Source of the DNA: Larix kaempferi
Lineage: Eukaryota; Streptophyta; Pinopsida; Pinales; Pinaceae
DNA: 64,000 nt
Direction of reading: 5' to 3'
Assembly: GCA_027924585.1 (NCBI GenBank)
Contig: BSBM01000608.1
Span: 7,318,501 to 7,382,500, forward strand
Numbering within the stretch: position 1 is the first letter of the stretch; the number at the start of each line of letters is the position of its first letter. Below the pieces are notes generated by a model. It had not been told where the DNA came from. It worked only from the letters and a program-made list of their open reading frames with translations, and made no database searches. Shown piece by piece: positions 1 through 9,989 of the stretch. Both the position numbers and the translations under genes were made by a program.

Positions 1-463
1 TATTAATAATATTACATTAAATTCTCCAAATACTTGTCCACCACCATCCTCCAAAGGAGTTTTCCCTTTGCCTCCAAAAGACTTAAGAGACCCAAGCTGC
101 AACATGTATAAAATCAATTTATGAATCTCATAAATTACTTGAACAAATTTTAACTAAATCCATAAAAATTAAAATATTAAAGCAAAGAACAATATTAAAG
201 CAGTGAAAAAAATTACCTCCTTGCCAATATCTGCTGCATGAAGCAGAGAACCTATATCTTCCCCCTAAAATTTAAATTGTATTAATAAACAAAACATAAT
301 GCAAACCAAAAAAATTACTGTGCCAATTAATTTAAAACTAAAACAAAAAAATTAAAAAAACATTAGCTCACAATAGATTGTAAATCATTTATAAAGTTCG
401 TATCTGAAGAAACCTGCATGGATAAGTCAAATTAACAATAAGATGCATAGTTAAAAATTAAAA

Positions 464-505
<42 letters not shown>

Positions 506-2126
506 GTTCAAACATAATTACAAATATATAAATAATAAATATGTACCTCTCGAATATTCTCTAGATTTTCGCTAGTTGAAACATGGAAAGAATGTTTATT
601 CATCATTCTTGAAAACTGCAACCAATTTAAACATTTATATAATGTACCTATTACTTTACATCAAAAAACATAATTTATCATTTATATAATGTAACAAAAA
701 AATTCAATTCAAAATGAATAAAATATTTAATTAAAATCAAGTAATATCATAATCAACAAACCTCTCCCAAACTCGATGTGCCATTGGATATAACATTTGC
801 CGCTAAGTCACGACAAACCTTGGCATATGCTCTGAGATCTTCAATGATCATTCCATCTATCTCATCATTAGTTTTGTAAACAAACTTTTGACGAATAGCA
901 GAATGAGCCCTTTCTCGAACCAATCCCACATCTACTCCAACTAATGCTGACGATAGACCATCGCCAACAAAATTCCTTGCAATTGTCCCAAGTTGAGATG
1001 TGGGCTCTATCTCTGATTTTAATGCCACCAACCTAGGTGGGCGAGATATCTGGGGTGGAGTTTAAGAGTTGTAGGATCTCTAAGAGCACCTTCTCGATTA
1101 TATATTCGACCCTTTCCAACTCCATAAAATTTTGATTGAACATCGATATAGTCTGGCTTCATATTTAAGAAAAACTCAGCATAAAAAAATCTAGCAAAAT
1201 ATTGAGAAACCTCATCGTTCCATGGAAACTGACCATAGGCTGCGAGAAATCGATCATAGAGTAGATGTGCAAGATCAGGATGCTTGAAATATTTCACTTT
1301 CAACATTTCTCGCTTTAAACCTTCTTTGAAGTTAAACATTGATTTGGCCTGTTCTTTCGGCACTCTCTCCTTCACAACATCCCACTTGTTTGGACCCATC
1401 ACTTGTTCCCTTCATCTTCGCATCAAGTCAACAAAACCATCTGTAGTTGGTCCGAGATTCTCATATGCCTGAATGAAGTTTTGCAATGATCCCAAAACAA
1501 TCTCCAAACTTTGTTTACTCTCTGGAGGGAGATCCATAGTAGACAAATCATTTTCCAACTTGTCATAGTGGGATCTACATCTTTCAAGAGTCATTTGATG
1601 ATCACCACTTTCCCATGGAAGCTCCCGAGGTAGATCAGATGGATATGTTGTAATGGGTGTACAACCCTCAGTTAATTCAACATATTGCGTCCTAGCTCGA
1701 CCATCATCACCTTGTGTAGAATGATGAGCCTCTTGAGAACCTTGCTCTGCACCCTCATCCATATCCCTTGCTTGCTCTGTCTCTCTCCCTATAGAATTAC
1801 AAGCATCTTTTGAACCATGCTCTGCTTCAAATAAAAACAAAGTTCTGTTTAAATACAAATACAATTTTTGCGTACACAAAAAAACAATTTGCATGTACAT
1901 GTTAAAAGATTGATATTCATATACCAATAGAGGGTCGAGATCGACATTCTCCCACAGAAGATATAGGGGAATCATTTGTACCCCTTTCACCTCGTCGATG
2001 TGAACTATACAATAAACTAGAATCCCGAGGGGAGGTTGGCAACCTCCGATTATCACTTGGAACACCAACCCCAGAAGTTTGTGAAGACCTCCTACGCTTT
2101 TGCCTCAAAGAATCCTCTCTTTCCAT
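1..2126 (-). pseudogene. Broken multi-exon gene of unknown family (exons 1-6, 3' end outside window)
   Basis: Read on the minus strand, six exons join in consistent phase: 2126-1925, 1824-762, 615-547, 413-372, 264-217 and 96-<1. All have GT donors and AG acceptors. Exon 1 leaves one base, which the first two bases of exon 2 complete; the later junctions are phase 0. The first exon starts at ATG and encodes a basic, Ser/Arg-rich tail. Exon 2 encodes a mostly helical, charged stretch with DLPPESKQSLE, then VMGPNKWDVVKERVPKEQ, then PPRLVALKSEIEPTSQLG. It is broken by an in-frame TGA at about 1412-1414 and by a one-base deletion in a C-run near 1060; restoring one C there would rejoin the frames. 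The small last exons (23, 14 and 16 codons) recall TnpA/TNP1-type accessory genes of CACTA transposons, but I recognise no domain, so that is only a guess. An intron-rich host gene remnant is equally possible. Confidence 0.6.
467..502. repeat. (AT)n microsatellite
   Basis: Uninterrupted alternating AT of about 36 bases, lying in the intron between exons 3 and 4 of the broken gene at 1-2126. Confidence 0.9.
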
Positions 2127-3182
2127 TTGATATATAATGTCTACACTTGCACAAATATCAACTAATTACATATTCAAATCCTACATGTTAATTCTACAAA
2201 TTCTAAAACCTAGCTGCTAAAGAGACTAAGTTATTTAATAAGGACCTAGATTTACCTAATATCATCAAATATTTCTTAAAAAGAGTATAGCTAATATTGT
2301 TAAATGTGCGAAGAATTAATGTACCAATGTTCTAAGTGTTTTTTATGTTTAAAATGAATGGAACCAATATAGTTAAATACTAAGTGAAGGGTTCATTTCT
2401 TTATGTCAAAGAATGAGTTCATGAACCTGTTTTAGCTTTTAATCTAAATCTTAAATTAATAACTTGATATTTTAATACTTTAAACATAAATTATATCTTC
2501 AAATATTTTCATTATGCCATAAAATAAAACAAAATTGACAATTCATGGTATTATGTTTCGAGTTTGACATGGTTTTGAAATTTGCCATGTTCGATAATGG
2601 TCTTCATTTTCTTAAATTAATAATTTAATCAAGATATTTTAATACTTTAAACATAAATTATATCTACAAATATTTTCATTATTCCATAGAATAAAAAAAA
2701 ATCAACCATTCATGGTATTATGTTTTGAGTTAAATGACATGTTTCCCAAATTTGCCATGTTCCACAATGGTCTTCAATTTCAACCTAATAACTGTAATGA
2801 TTCTTGGTATTATGTTCTCCAAGTTTGCCATGTTGCAACCAAAGAAAAACATAATACCAAGAATCGTCACCTTTACAAGGATAAAACTCAAGACCATTGT
2901 GGCATAATATCATCTAATAGTTTTTAAAATGACTATGACTATTATTGTTCGAATGTATAAAGATTACTATACCAATCTTCTAAATTTTTTTGTTATTTCA
3001 TAGTACATCTAAATTAAAGTCTATTCATGTCTATAGTTTCATTGTACCTAAAGTCAATTTTAAAGTTTTGTTGTATCAAAAGTTGAGTTTAATCATCTAA
3101 ATTTTCATTGTATCTATAGCTATCCATCAACACAGTTTGTAATAAAACTAATATATTGATCTCTGCACTCTGTCAACGTAGA
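2127..3182. other. AT-rich spacer with degenerate tandem duplication and a small hairpin
   Basis: No gene is seen. A block of about 165 bp is imperfectly duplicated (about 2450-2610 and 2611-2790): both copies contain the run ATTTTAATACTTTAAACAT, the phrase CATGGTATTATGTTT and a TTTGCCATGTT motif. A further partial copy follows near 2800. An 18-base perfect inverted repeat lies at 2799-2816 and 2848-2865. Confidence 0.6.
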
Positions 3183-3262
3183 CAGAGTTCATGAACTTAG
3201 TCCATGCCCATGTTGACAGAGTTCATGAACTCTGTCCATGTCCATATTGACAAAGTTCAGCA
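3183..3262. repeat. Degenerate copies of the CAGAGTTCATGAACTCTG repeat
   Basis: Two copies of the palindromic core lie 34 bases apart (3183 and 3217), with a decayed third at about 3251. They are separated by TCCATGCCCATGTTGA-like spacers. They are outliers of the array at 3453-3659. Confidence 0.7.
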
Positions 3263-3452
3263 AATAAAACAAGCCTATATATAAAGGGGATATATCATTT
3301 GCAAATACAATTACAGTCCTACTTTTATTTTCATTTCTAAACACATGCAAAATCAACAATTTCACAAAAGTAACTAACTAAACAGTCAATATATTCCTCT
3401 TTTATATTTAAATTTAAACAATTTTCAACATACGATTTGACTACGATTTGAC

Positions 3453-3659
3453 CAGAGCCCATGAACTCTGCCCAATTGGACAGAGTCCATGACCTCTGCC
3501 CAATTGGACAGAGTACATGAACTCTACCCAATTGGATAGAGTTCATGAACTCTGCCCAATTGGACAGAGTTCATGAACTCTAACTAATTGGGCAGAGTAC
3601 ATAAACTCTGCCCATTTGGGCAGAGTTCATGAACTCTACCCAATTGAGCAGAGTTCATT
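3453..3659. repeat. 28-bp tandem array of two alternating palindromes
   Basis: Seven units start exactly 28 bases apart: 3453, 3481, 3509, 3537, 3565, 3593 and 3621, with a partial eighth at 3649. Each unit is an 18-base palindrome, CAGAGTTCATGAACTCTG, followed by a shorter near-palindrome, CCCAATTGGA or CCCAATTGGG. Single-base variants differ between units, so this is a diverged minisatellite and not an assembly stutter. Every unit could fold as a small hairpin. Confidence 0.9.
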
Positions 3660-3852
3660 TACAGGGACAACCTCGAAACTTTTCAACCAATAATTAATTA
3701 TTGAATTAAAAAAAAAAAATCTACTTACCTCTTTAGACGCAGCCGAAACGAAACCGGGCGAAATTAGATCTGGCCGAAAAGAGCCCCAAGAGGAATTTTA
3801 AAAAGCCGAAACGAAACGAGCCAAATAGCCAACAAAAGAAAACCTGCAAAAC
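3660..3852. other. Short spacer rich in GCCGAAACGAAA motifs
   Basis: AT-rich start, a ten-base A run before 3721, then a block with repeated CCGAAACGAAAC and GGCCGAAA words that resemble the motif family of the inverted repeat at 4550-4868. No gene is visible. Confidence 0.5.
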
Positions 3853-3881
3853 CAATAACAAATTAAATAAGAAACTTACAG

Positions 3882-3951
<70 letters not shown>

Positions 3952-3967
3952 AATTACAAATTAAATA
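3853..3967 (+). mobile_element. Poly(A)69 tract between 17-bp direct repeats (possible retroposed tail)
   Basis: Sixty-nine uninterrupted A residues occupy 3882-3950. They follow a 12-base non-A stretch and are flanked by the 17-mer CAATNACAAATTAAATA at 3853-3869 and 3951-3967, with one mismatch. This is the structure expected of a LINE- or SINE-type insertion that copied little more than its tail and duplicated its target. Replication slippage inside a duplicated segment is the alternative. The exact A count is vulnerable to sequencing error. Confidence 0.5.
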
Positions 3968-4490
3968 TGCCAATAAAATTACCTCTGCACACCGTCAGGT
4001 CGATAGGTCCCCAGCTACAGCACCTTACTATTGTGCGAACGTCCACAGGATAACACTCTAACGCCAAAGCTCCACCAACAAAAGTGCAGATGCGCGCTAA
4101 ACCTGCAAACGTCCAGACGCAAACTCCACCAAAGAGCGTCCAAACGTCCAAACAGAAATACAACCCAACGACAGAGGCAAAACCTCGCATACAAGCAGAT
4201 GGGGCAAACAAAAGGTGGCGGATAAGCGAGTGGCAGAGGCAGAAGCTGGTGGAATGGCACTCCAGTAACGACGAACCGCCGAGCAAATCGTGACGCGCAG
4301 GGTGGCATAGAATTGACACACAACAACGACGAATCGGGTGGCGAAGATCGATGACAACAAACAGCGGGTGGACAGGTGACAGACCAGAATGTTGACGCGA
4401 AGGCGGGACCACCAACAGCGCCAACGGGGTACACAGAATCGGCCGAAAATGACAAACAATGGCCGCGGTCGAGCTTTTTATGCAGAATAA
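3968..4490. other. GC-richer block without a supported gene
   Basis: Base composition is clearly higher in G+C than its surroundings. Long open frames exist in several phases on both strands, all overlapping, as expected where stop codons are rare. None shows a recognisable domain. It lies between the poly(A) tract and the inverted repeat and may be the body of the same insertion. Confidence 0.5.
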
Positions 4491-4868
4491 TTATCCAGTC
4501 GAATATTTATTCGGCCGAATAAGTATTCGGTCGAATAATCATTCGACCGAATAATTATTCGATCGAATAATTGCACAGTGTCGTGCATTTTCTCCATCCG
4601 GCAAGAACCTCGCACACACATCAAGGCCGCCATTAGGTCTAACGGTGGCCCGTTAATTGTTATTTGGCCGAATAAATAATAAGTTATTCGGTCGAATAAG
4701 TTTAATTATTCAGTCGAATAACTTATTATATATTCGGCCGAATAACAATTAACGGGCCACCGTTAGACATAACGGCGGCCTCAATGTGTGTACGAGGTTC
4801 TTACTGGACGGAGAAAATGCACGGCACTGTGCAATTATTCGACCGAATAATTATTCAGCCGAATAAAT
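4491..4868. repeat. Long inverted repeat (foldback element) with TTATTCGGCCGAATAA motifs
   Basis: The left arm (about 4550-4698) and right arm (about 4708-4856) are near-perfect reverse complements around a loop of about nine bases centred near 4703. Shared landmarks in both arms are GTGCATTTTCTCC, AAGAACCTCG, TCTAACGGTGGCCCGTTAAT and AATAAGTTATTCG. The outer ends, especially the left (4495-4570), are tandem variants of the palindrome TTATTCGGCCGAATAA. The gag frame on the minus strand runs into the right end and stops there, so the element, or a rearrangement at it, truncates that retrotransposon. I see no reading frame inside; it resembles a foldback transposon or large MITE. Confidence 0.85.
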
Positions 4869-4869
4869 C

Positions 4870-6465
4870 ATCCGCTATGGTTCTTCCATGGATGATTCTC
4901 ACCAAAGTGTAACCCACCTTCGCGTTTCCACCCTCCTTAGAAATGTAAGGTAACAGTGATTTCAAGAACCACTCCAATAGGAATTCCAGGGAAATATCAG
5001 CCTTAATAATCCATTTCCTTCTTCTCCACTCCTGAATGTGATCACATAAATGAGTGGCCTTGTTCTGTCTAAAATTAGAGAGAAGATCCATATCGGCATC
5101 ATATCGAACGGGAAGTTGGAAATGGTTCAGAAATACTGTCTCCAAATCACAAAAATTGGTATAAGGTGCAGTCGATAACTCGATATACCATTTGGCTGCA
5201 ACACTAGTCAAGGTCCTTTGAAAGAGCCTCAAATCAATCGATTCATCATTTAGCGAGTTTGAGGAACACCAGAGATGAAATGTTGTGACATGGTCCCCTA
5301 GGTCTTCACCAGTATTGCCTTCAAACTTTGGAATATCTGAAGGGAGTTTGGTTGGAACCGGAGGCCAGGTAGGATTACATCGCACTGGGTCATTAATCAT
5401 TTTTTAAAGATATGGAAATTTCAAAGTTTCCAGGAAAGGTAAACGAGGCCTAGCTAATGGCATTTGGTTTTGTGGAATCTGGTAAGGAGAACCTCCAAAG
5501 GAATAAATCCCATAAGGTTGGTTGGGGTTTCCCCCAGCCATCGGTTATCGTGAAAAAGTATTTTGAAAATTGGTCCAGCCTTATTATAGTGGATTACTTC
5601 CTTGAGGCCTAGTCCATTATAGCTGAGTGTAAGTACTTCCAAACGGAGTATAAGTGTTTCTACCTCCTCCACCAAAAAGTGAAAAAGGAGCACTCCCTAC
5701 ATGCACATTCGAGGTTTGAACATTTGTAGAATGTACATTAAATCCTGTAAAGGGATTGATAGTCTGTGTTGGTACAATGGAAGGGGTAGGCATTGAGCCC
5801 ACAAATGGTGCAAAAGGATCAATATGCCACCCATGCCAAGGAAAACCTTGATTAAAAGGAGTTGATATGGGATTGACCTAAAACTATTGAATAAAATGAG
5901 AGGATGTAAATGGCACCGTAGGTATTATTGAAAAAGGAATATTAGATGAGACAAAAATGGATCCAAAAGAAGTAGATGTCAGTGTAAACTGAGTATTAGA
6001 TGTTCCTCAAGGTCCAACATTGAAGCTAAAAGAATTACTCGGAGCAGAAGTGATCTGCAACGATCTTGGTACCAGGGTAGTAATTTGTCGAGGAGAGAAA
6101 CCTACAATACTGATAGCTGATGTGGGAGTCTGTGGAAATCCTAACACATCTCCTAAGTTATCCATATTAGGTCCAGGTGTGAATCTATATACACTTAGTT
6201 CAAGCACACCTAAAGAAACAACTCGTTCTAGCAAAGGATTGTTTGAACCAGTTAATGGAGGGTTGAAATGTCTTGCAAAATTGTCTGTTGGCAATTCTTC
6301 AACCTCTATAGTTTCTGGGTCCAAAGAAGTTTTAGAAATAAGTTGGGGTTCTATAGGAGTTTCAGTTGTACCAACTAGTTCAAAATAACCTCTTAAATCA
6401 GTTATGCTTCGTTGAGGTGGTGATGGAGGCTCCACAGTAAGTGGGGGAAGGTTCTGCAACAACAA
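4870..6465 (-). pseudogene. Gypsy-type retrotransposon gag (decayed, 3'-truncated)
   Basis: Minus-strand frames give, in order, a Pro/Ser/Thr-rich N-terminal part (6465-6007), a Gly/Ser-rich middle broken by stops (about 5802-5450), and a retrotransposon gag core (5400-4855). The core contains DIPKFEGNTGEDLGDHV, then LFQRTLTSVAAKWY, then LLSNFRQNKATHLCDHIQEW. That is the layout of plant Ty3/gypsy capsid. The same order and words (LINDP, NIPKF, FRQNTSTHITDHIHEW) occur in the second copy at 17948-19219, so the two are related families. The frame stops at the inverted repeat near 4868, and no protease, RT or integrase follows to the left. Its leader, primer site and LTR lie upstream at 6466-8970. 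The gene is non-functional. Confidence 0.8.
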
Positions 6466-8215
6466 AATTCTAAGTGTTAAACCTAGGGGCTGCTAGAAAA
6501 AGAAATAAGCACAGATCATGCCACTACAAAAAATTTCCTAAAGTAATCCAGACCAAGAAATCAAATAATCTCTCAAAGGAAAGTCTAGGATGATTATGGC
6601 CCATAAAAAACCAGTAGAGTAATGAAGGAAAATTAACCAGGGTCCACAATACAGAGTCTTCGGGTGCAAGCGTTTGAATCACCAACTAACCTCCCAAATA
6701 ACTGCAAGGGATTTCCTCCCACGTCTTTCCAAGGTACAATGGAAATAGCCTTCCACTGTCACCTATGTAGAAACCTAGTGGTCAAGATACTAAGGCTACA
6801 ATCAATGCAAAAAGAGTCTCCAGGGACAGTCACAGGTCGAACTAACACGCATGGGCAGGGTAACTAAGCCCGAAATCCAATAGCACACAAGGTACTAATG
6901 GATCCCTATACGTGTATCATCTATGGCAGATGCTCGATTGAGAAGCGCGGGGTATCCCCAACTAAACAACCTCAGATGACCTCTTTCTTAACTCTGGTTT
7001 TAGTGGAGCTTCCTGGCACACCTTTTACAAGGGTGCATTTACCTAAAGATAGTATTACTACAATTTTGAGTTTAAAATGATCATGGATAGTTTAAAGTGA
7101 TCTAATACAAGACCCTATCCTAAGCTAGTTGGTTTGTGTACCCTAAAAATAAAAGTTACTAATAATTTTTAATTTAAAATGTTCTTTAAGGGATTTACTT
7201 AATCAAAAGGAGTGATCTGTGTGCAAAGGTGGTTACAACTTGAAACAAAAAAATAAATAAAGTGTATAAAGTGCAACTTTATTTTACAATTTCATTTTCA
7301 TTTATCTTTCAAAAATAAAGACTTGCAAAGTAAACCTAAAAGCTAACAAATGTTTTTTACTTTTTGAAGAAATAGCATATACAATTAAAACTAGAAAAAG
7401 AAAATGCCTTTGCTTAACTAGAGTACTTGCTTGTTAAAATTTCCTCTTTAACAAAAATAAATGGAAAATAAATATAACAAGGCAAAGACAATAAATGATG
7501 CAAGTATAGATGACTACATGCAGACCTATCAAACTCAGAAAATCAACCCTCTCAAGATTTCCAAAGATAACAAACCCACAGAGTTCTTCTGACAAGCAAG
7601 AAGTAACTAGGTTTTGGTAAAAAGACACTAAATCAAACTGACCTAACTGAAAAAGCATACAATCAAAGAGATATCAGACTTTCCAAAAATTAGTAATAAA
7701 AAAGGAAAGATTAAAGTGCCAACCAAACAAACATGGATTTGAAAGGACTTAGGTGAGGCAAACAAGAAAACCAAAGAAAACTAAGGATAAATCTCCAAAA
7801 GAGTTCTTAAAATCTCAATAATAACCCTCGAACAAGTATAAAAATTCAAAAGACTAACAGAGAAAGATTTCAACGACCAAGGACAAACCAAAAACTGAAA
7901 CCCTAACCCTAAAGTGAAAAACCTCAGTATAAAACCGTGACTGTCTGTAAACACAGCTCGCAGGTACCCACGGGTCTGCAAGTAAACAACTTGTGGCTGC
8001 AAGGAAAAATCCGCAACTGTAAGTGTGGAAAATTTGCGTGTATGCCATGACAAAAATAAAAAAATAAAAATTGAAAGAAAAATCTAAAAAAATCAAGTAT
8101 GAGTGACCAAGAAAGGTATAGGAATCCTATAAATTCCATCAAAGATTAACATAAACAAAAAGAATGAAGAAAATCAAACTAAAAGACTCCTAGAGAAACA
8201 ACAAAAAATCCCTCA
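6466..8215 (-). other. Untranslated leader of the truncated gypsy element
   Basis: No supported coding sequence between the gag start and the primer binding site. Just upstream of gag the minus strand has a pyrimidine-rich stretch ending TTGTTGTTGCAG, a possible splice acceptor. Two CCCTAA telomere-like words occur near 7900 but do not form an array. Small open frames here show no family resemblance. Confidence 0.5.
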
Positions 8216-8232
8216 TGGAGTCGCCAATTCTG
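8216..8232 (-). other. Primer binding site of the truncated gypsy element
   Basis: On the minus strand the LTR ends in CACAACA. After four bases comes TGGCGACTCCATGAGGG, which resembles the TTGGCGACTC-type primer site of some plant gypsy lineages. The second gypsy element has a diverged equivalent at 28090-28107. Confidence 0.65.
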
Positions 8233-8970
8233 TTGTGCGCTAAAAAATACCTATGATTGGGAATTAAAGAGATCAACAACGTACATATAAGCTAGTTATA
8301 GAGATAAGAAAGCATAAATATACAACAAGCAAACATTCTTTTAAATGTAAAGAACTAAGATATGAAATTGGAATTAGATACCTGAATGACTGGCGTTTGA
8401 TCCAAGCTTCCAAACATTAGACTCATGCTTCACTGCTCCAAAGAGATCACCTACAATAACACATACCTTTCTCAAATCTTATGACCCAAATAAGAATGAA
8501 ATAATTTATATGAAACTCATATATAATAGACATGAAAGCTTCAAAGACACACATTCATTAGTATGGACAAATATATATGGGAAAGGAAGTTTCTGTATTA
8601 TAACATTAAAGGAAATCATCCAAACCTGTACTGCAACTGACACCATTGAAACCTGGCCCTGGGTTCCTGCTCCTCTTCCTTCAATAGAATTTTCTCCAAC
8701 ATTTCTTTAGCACAAATTGGTTCTTCCTTCTCAAGGCCCTCCCCTTGTATTTATAGCAAGGCTAGGAGGATATACTCGAAAGGGAAATTGGTTTGGGAGG
8801 TTAGGGTAGTTAGAATAATTTCCCTTAGCTAATCTCTAATCATCTTTAAATATTTTTTATCATGATTCATAGATACCCACGACTGTCTCTCTTAAAAACC
8901 AGGGAATGACTCACGAGTAAATGAGCCAATGGTCGGAACTGGTAGCAAGTAATATGCTTTCGCTGAAATC
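8233..8970 (-). mobile_element. LTR of the truncated gypsy element (outer boundary unresolved)
   Basis: Begins TGTTGTGCGC at the primer-site side. A minus-strand TATA box (CTATAAATAC, plus coordinates 8747-8756) is followed by a region that would be transcribed towards gag. The outer end is uncertain: a G-run (GACGGGGGGATTT on the minus strand) near 8967-8979 looks like a polypurine tract, but no clear TG start follows it. No partner LTR lies in the window. Confidence 0.5.
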
Positions 8971-9419
8971 CCCCCGTCAGCTAGAATAGACTATGGGAGT
9001 AGGAATCAATCAAGACATGAAGATATCTTATGAGAGGCTCCCATTTTATTGCTCCATGTGAATATTCCATTTGATGTTTCCACATTGATGATGCTTAACT
9101 ACTCGATGGTCTCCGCAAAGGCTAGTCTCTAGACATCAATATTTTTTGTACCCCTTTATTCTCTTTGAGAGAGCTAATCATGTTGAAATAATGTCCAAAC
9201 ATCTAATGTTTTTCACCTAATTGTTCTTTTATCCAATGAATCCCATCCAAAATGCATTCTTAAGGTGGGAAATCTCTCAAAAAATAGACAAAACATCTCT
9301 GAACTGAAGGGAAAGGTCCCCCTCCCTCCAATACATGCACGACATTGACCGAGAGCATAACAAAATTGTCATAAAAAAATAGAAGACCACCTAATTCATC
9401 TAGGTTATTGCACTAAAGA
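8971..9419. other. Spacer, no feature identified
   Basis: No supported gene. A purine-rich run on the minus strand (GGAGGGAGGGGGACC) near 9310-9325 is another possible polypurine tract, but no LTR start adjoins it. Confidence 0.4.
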
Positions 9420-9985
9420 ATCAACATAATATAATAATGGGCAGCAAATGTGTTGCCCCCATCAGTGGTGTAATGCACAATAGACGTCACCAACAAAGAG
9501 AGGCACCTCACATCCTCTCTACCAAAAGAATCAATGGAAAGCTTCCCTACTCTGAACTAAAATTGAGAAGGCTCGAGGATATTGTGATCAACATATCTCT
9601 TAACATATACCATTTGAGTCACTACTACAGCTCCAGATGGAACCTTAGGGAACTGAGGAAGGTCCTCACCTCTCCTAGAGAGCAAGGTGATAAATTAATT
9701 GTCCTCCTCAGTGGGTTGGAACCACTCATCGGGACCAACTCGAAAGGCCTTCCTAAAATGATCCCATCGTGCGATCAAATGGGTCAGCAACGTATTGTTC
9801 CCCTTGAGTGATGTCGCTTCCTTATATAACTTTAGGAGGCTGACAACTCTTAAGAGGTTTTTGGTCTGAGGCGTAATGGGATGAGGGTATAAATATCTCT
9901 CCCTCTCCCTGGCCTCCCACTCTCTGCGGAAGTTGTACTAATCTACCTGTGCCGCATGCTGCTACTGTGCCTCGCGGTGATCATG
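9420..9985 (-). pseudogene. Decayed reading frame of unknown family
   Basis: One minus-strand frame reads protein-like for about 185 codons with only a few stops. Recognisable pieces are NFRREWEARERERY, LLKLYKEATSLKGNN, LIARWDHFRKAFRVGPDEW, EDLPQFPKVPSGAVVV and SFGREDVRCLSLLV. The composition (charged helices, many W and R) and the single frame interrupted by point stops argue for a former protein. I do not recognise the family. It lies directly inside the CACTA subterminal region, so it may be a remnant of a transposon-encoded protein. Confidence 0.5.
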
Positions 9986-9989
9986 TCTT

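Noticed and set aside
60-270. Ankyrin repeats in exons 5 and 6 of the broken gene
   Set aside because: GSLLHAADIGKE and GKTPLEDG recall ankyrin wording, but spacing and the helix pattern do not fit a repeat.
3453-3659. CRISPR array
   Set aside because: Repeats are directly contiguous palindromes with no unique spacers, and the DNA is plant nuclear.
4015-4459. Overlapping minus-strand frames of 120-156 codons
   Set aside because: Three frames and the opposite strand are open together in a GC-richer block; compositions are Cys/Phe/Leu/Ser-rich without any domain.
6020-6388. 122-codon plus-strand frame
   Set aside because: Antisense shadow of the Pro-rich gag N-terminal part on the minus strand.
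6522-6545. CACTACAAAAAATTTCC as the left CACTA terminus
   Set aside because: The preceding three bases (TGC) do not match those after the right end (CAT), the sequence departs from the right terminus after eight bases, and no subterminal motifs follow.
7895-7915. Telomere-type CCCTAAA repeat
   Set aside because: Only two units are present.
8967-8979. Polypurine tract showing that the LTR at 8233 is shared by two tandem gypsy elements
   Set aside because: The G-run is convincing, but no TG LTR start adjoins it and the DNA to the right has no gypsy features.
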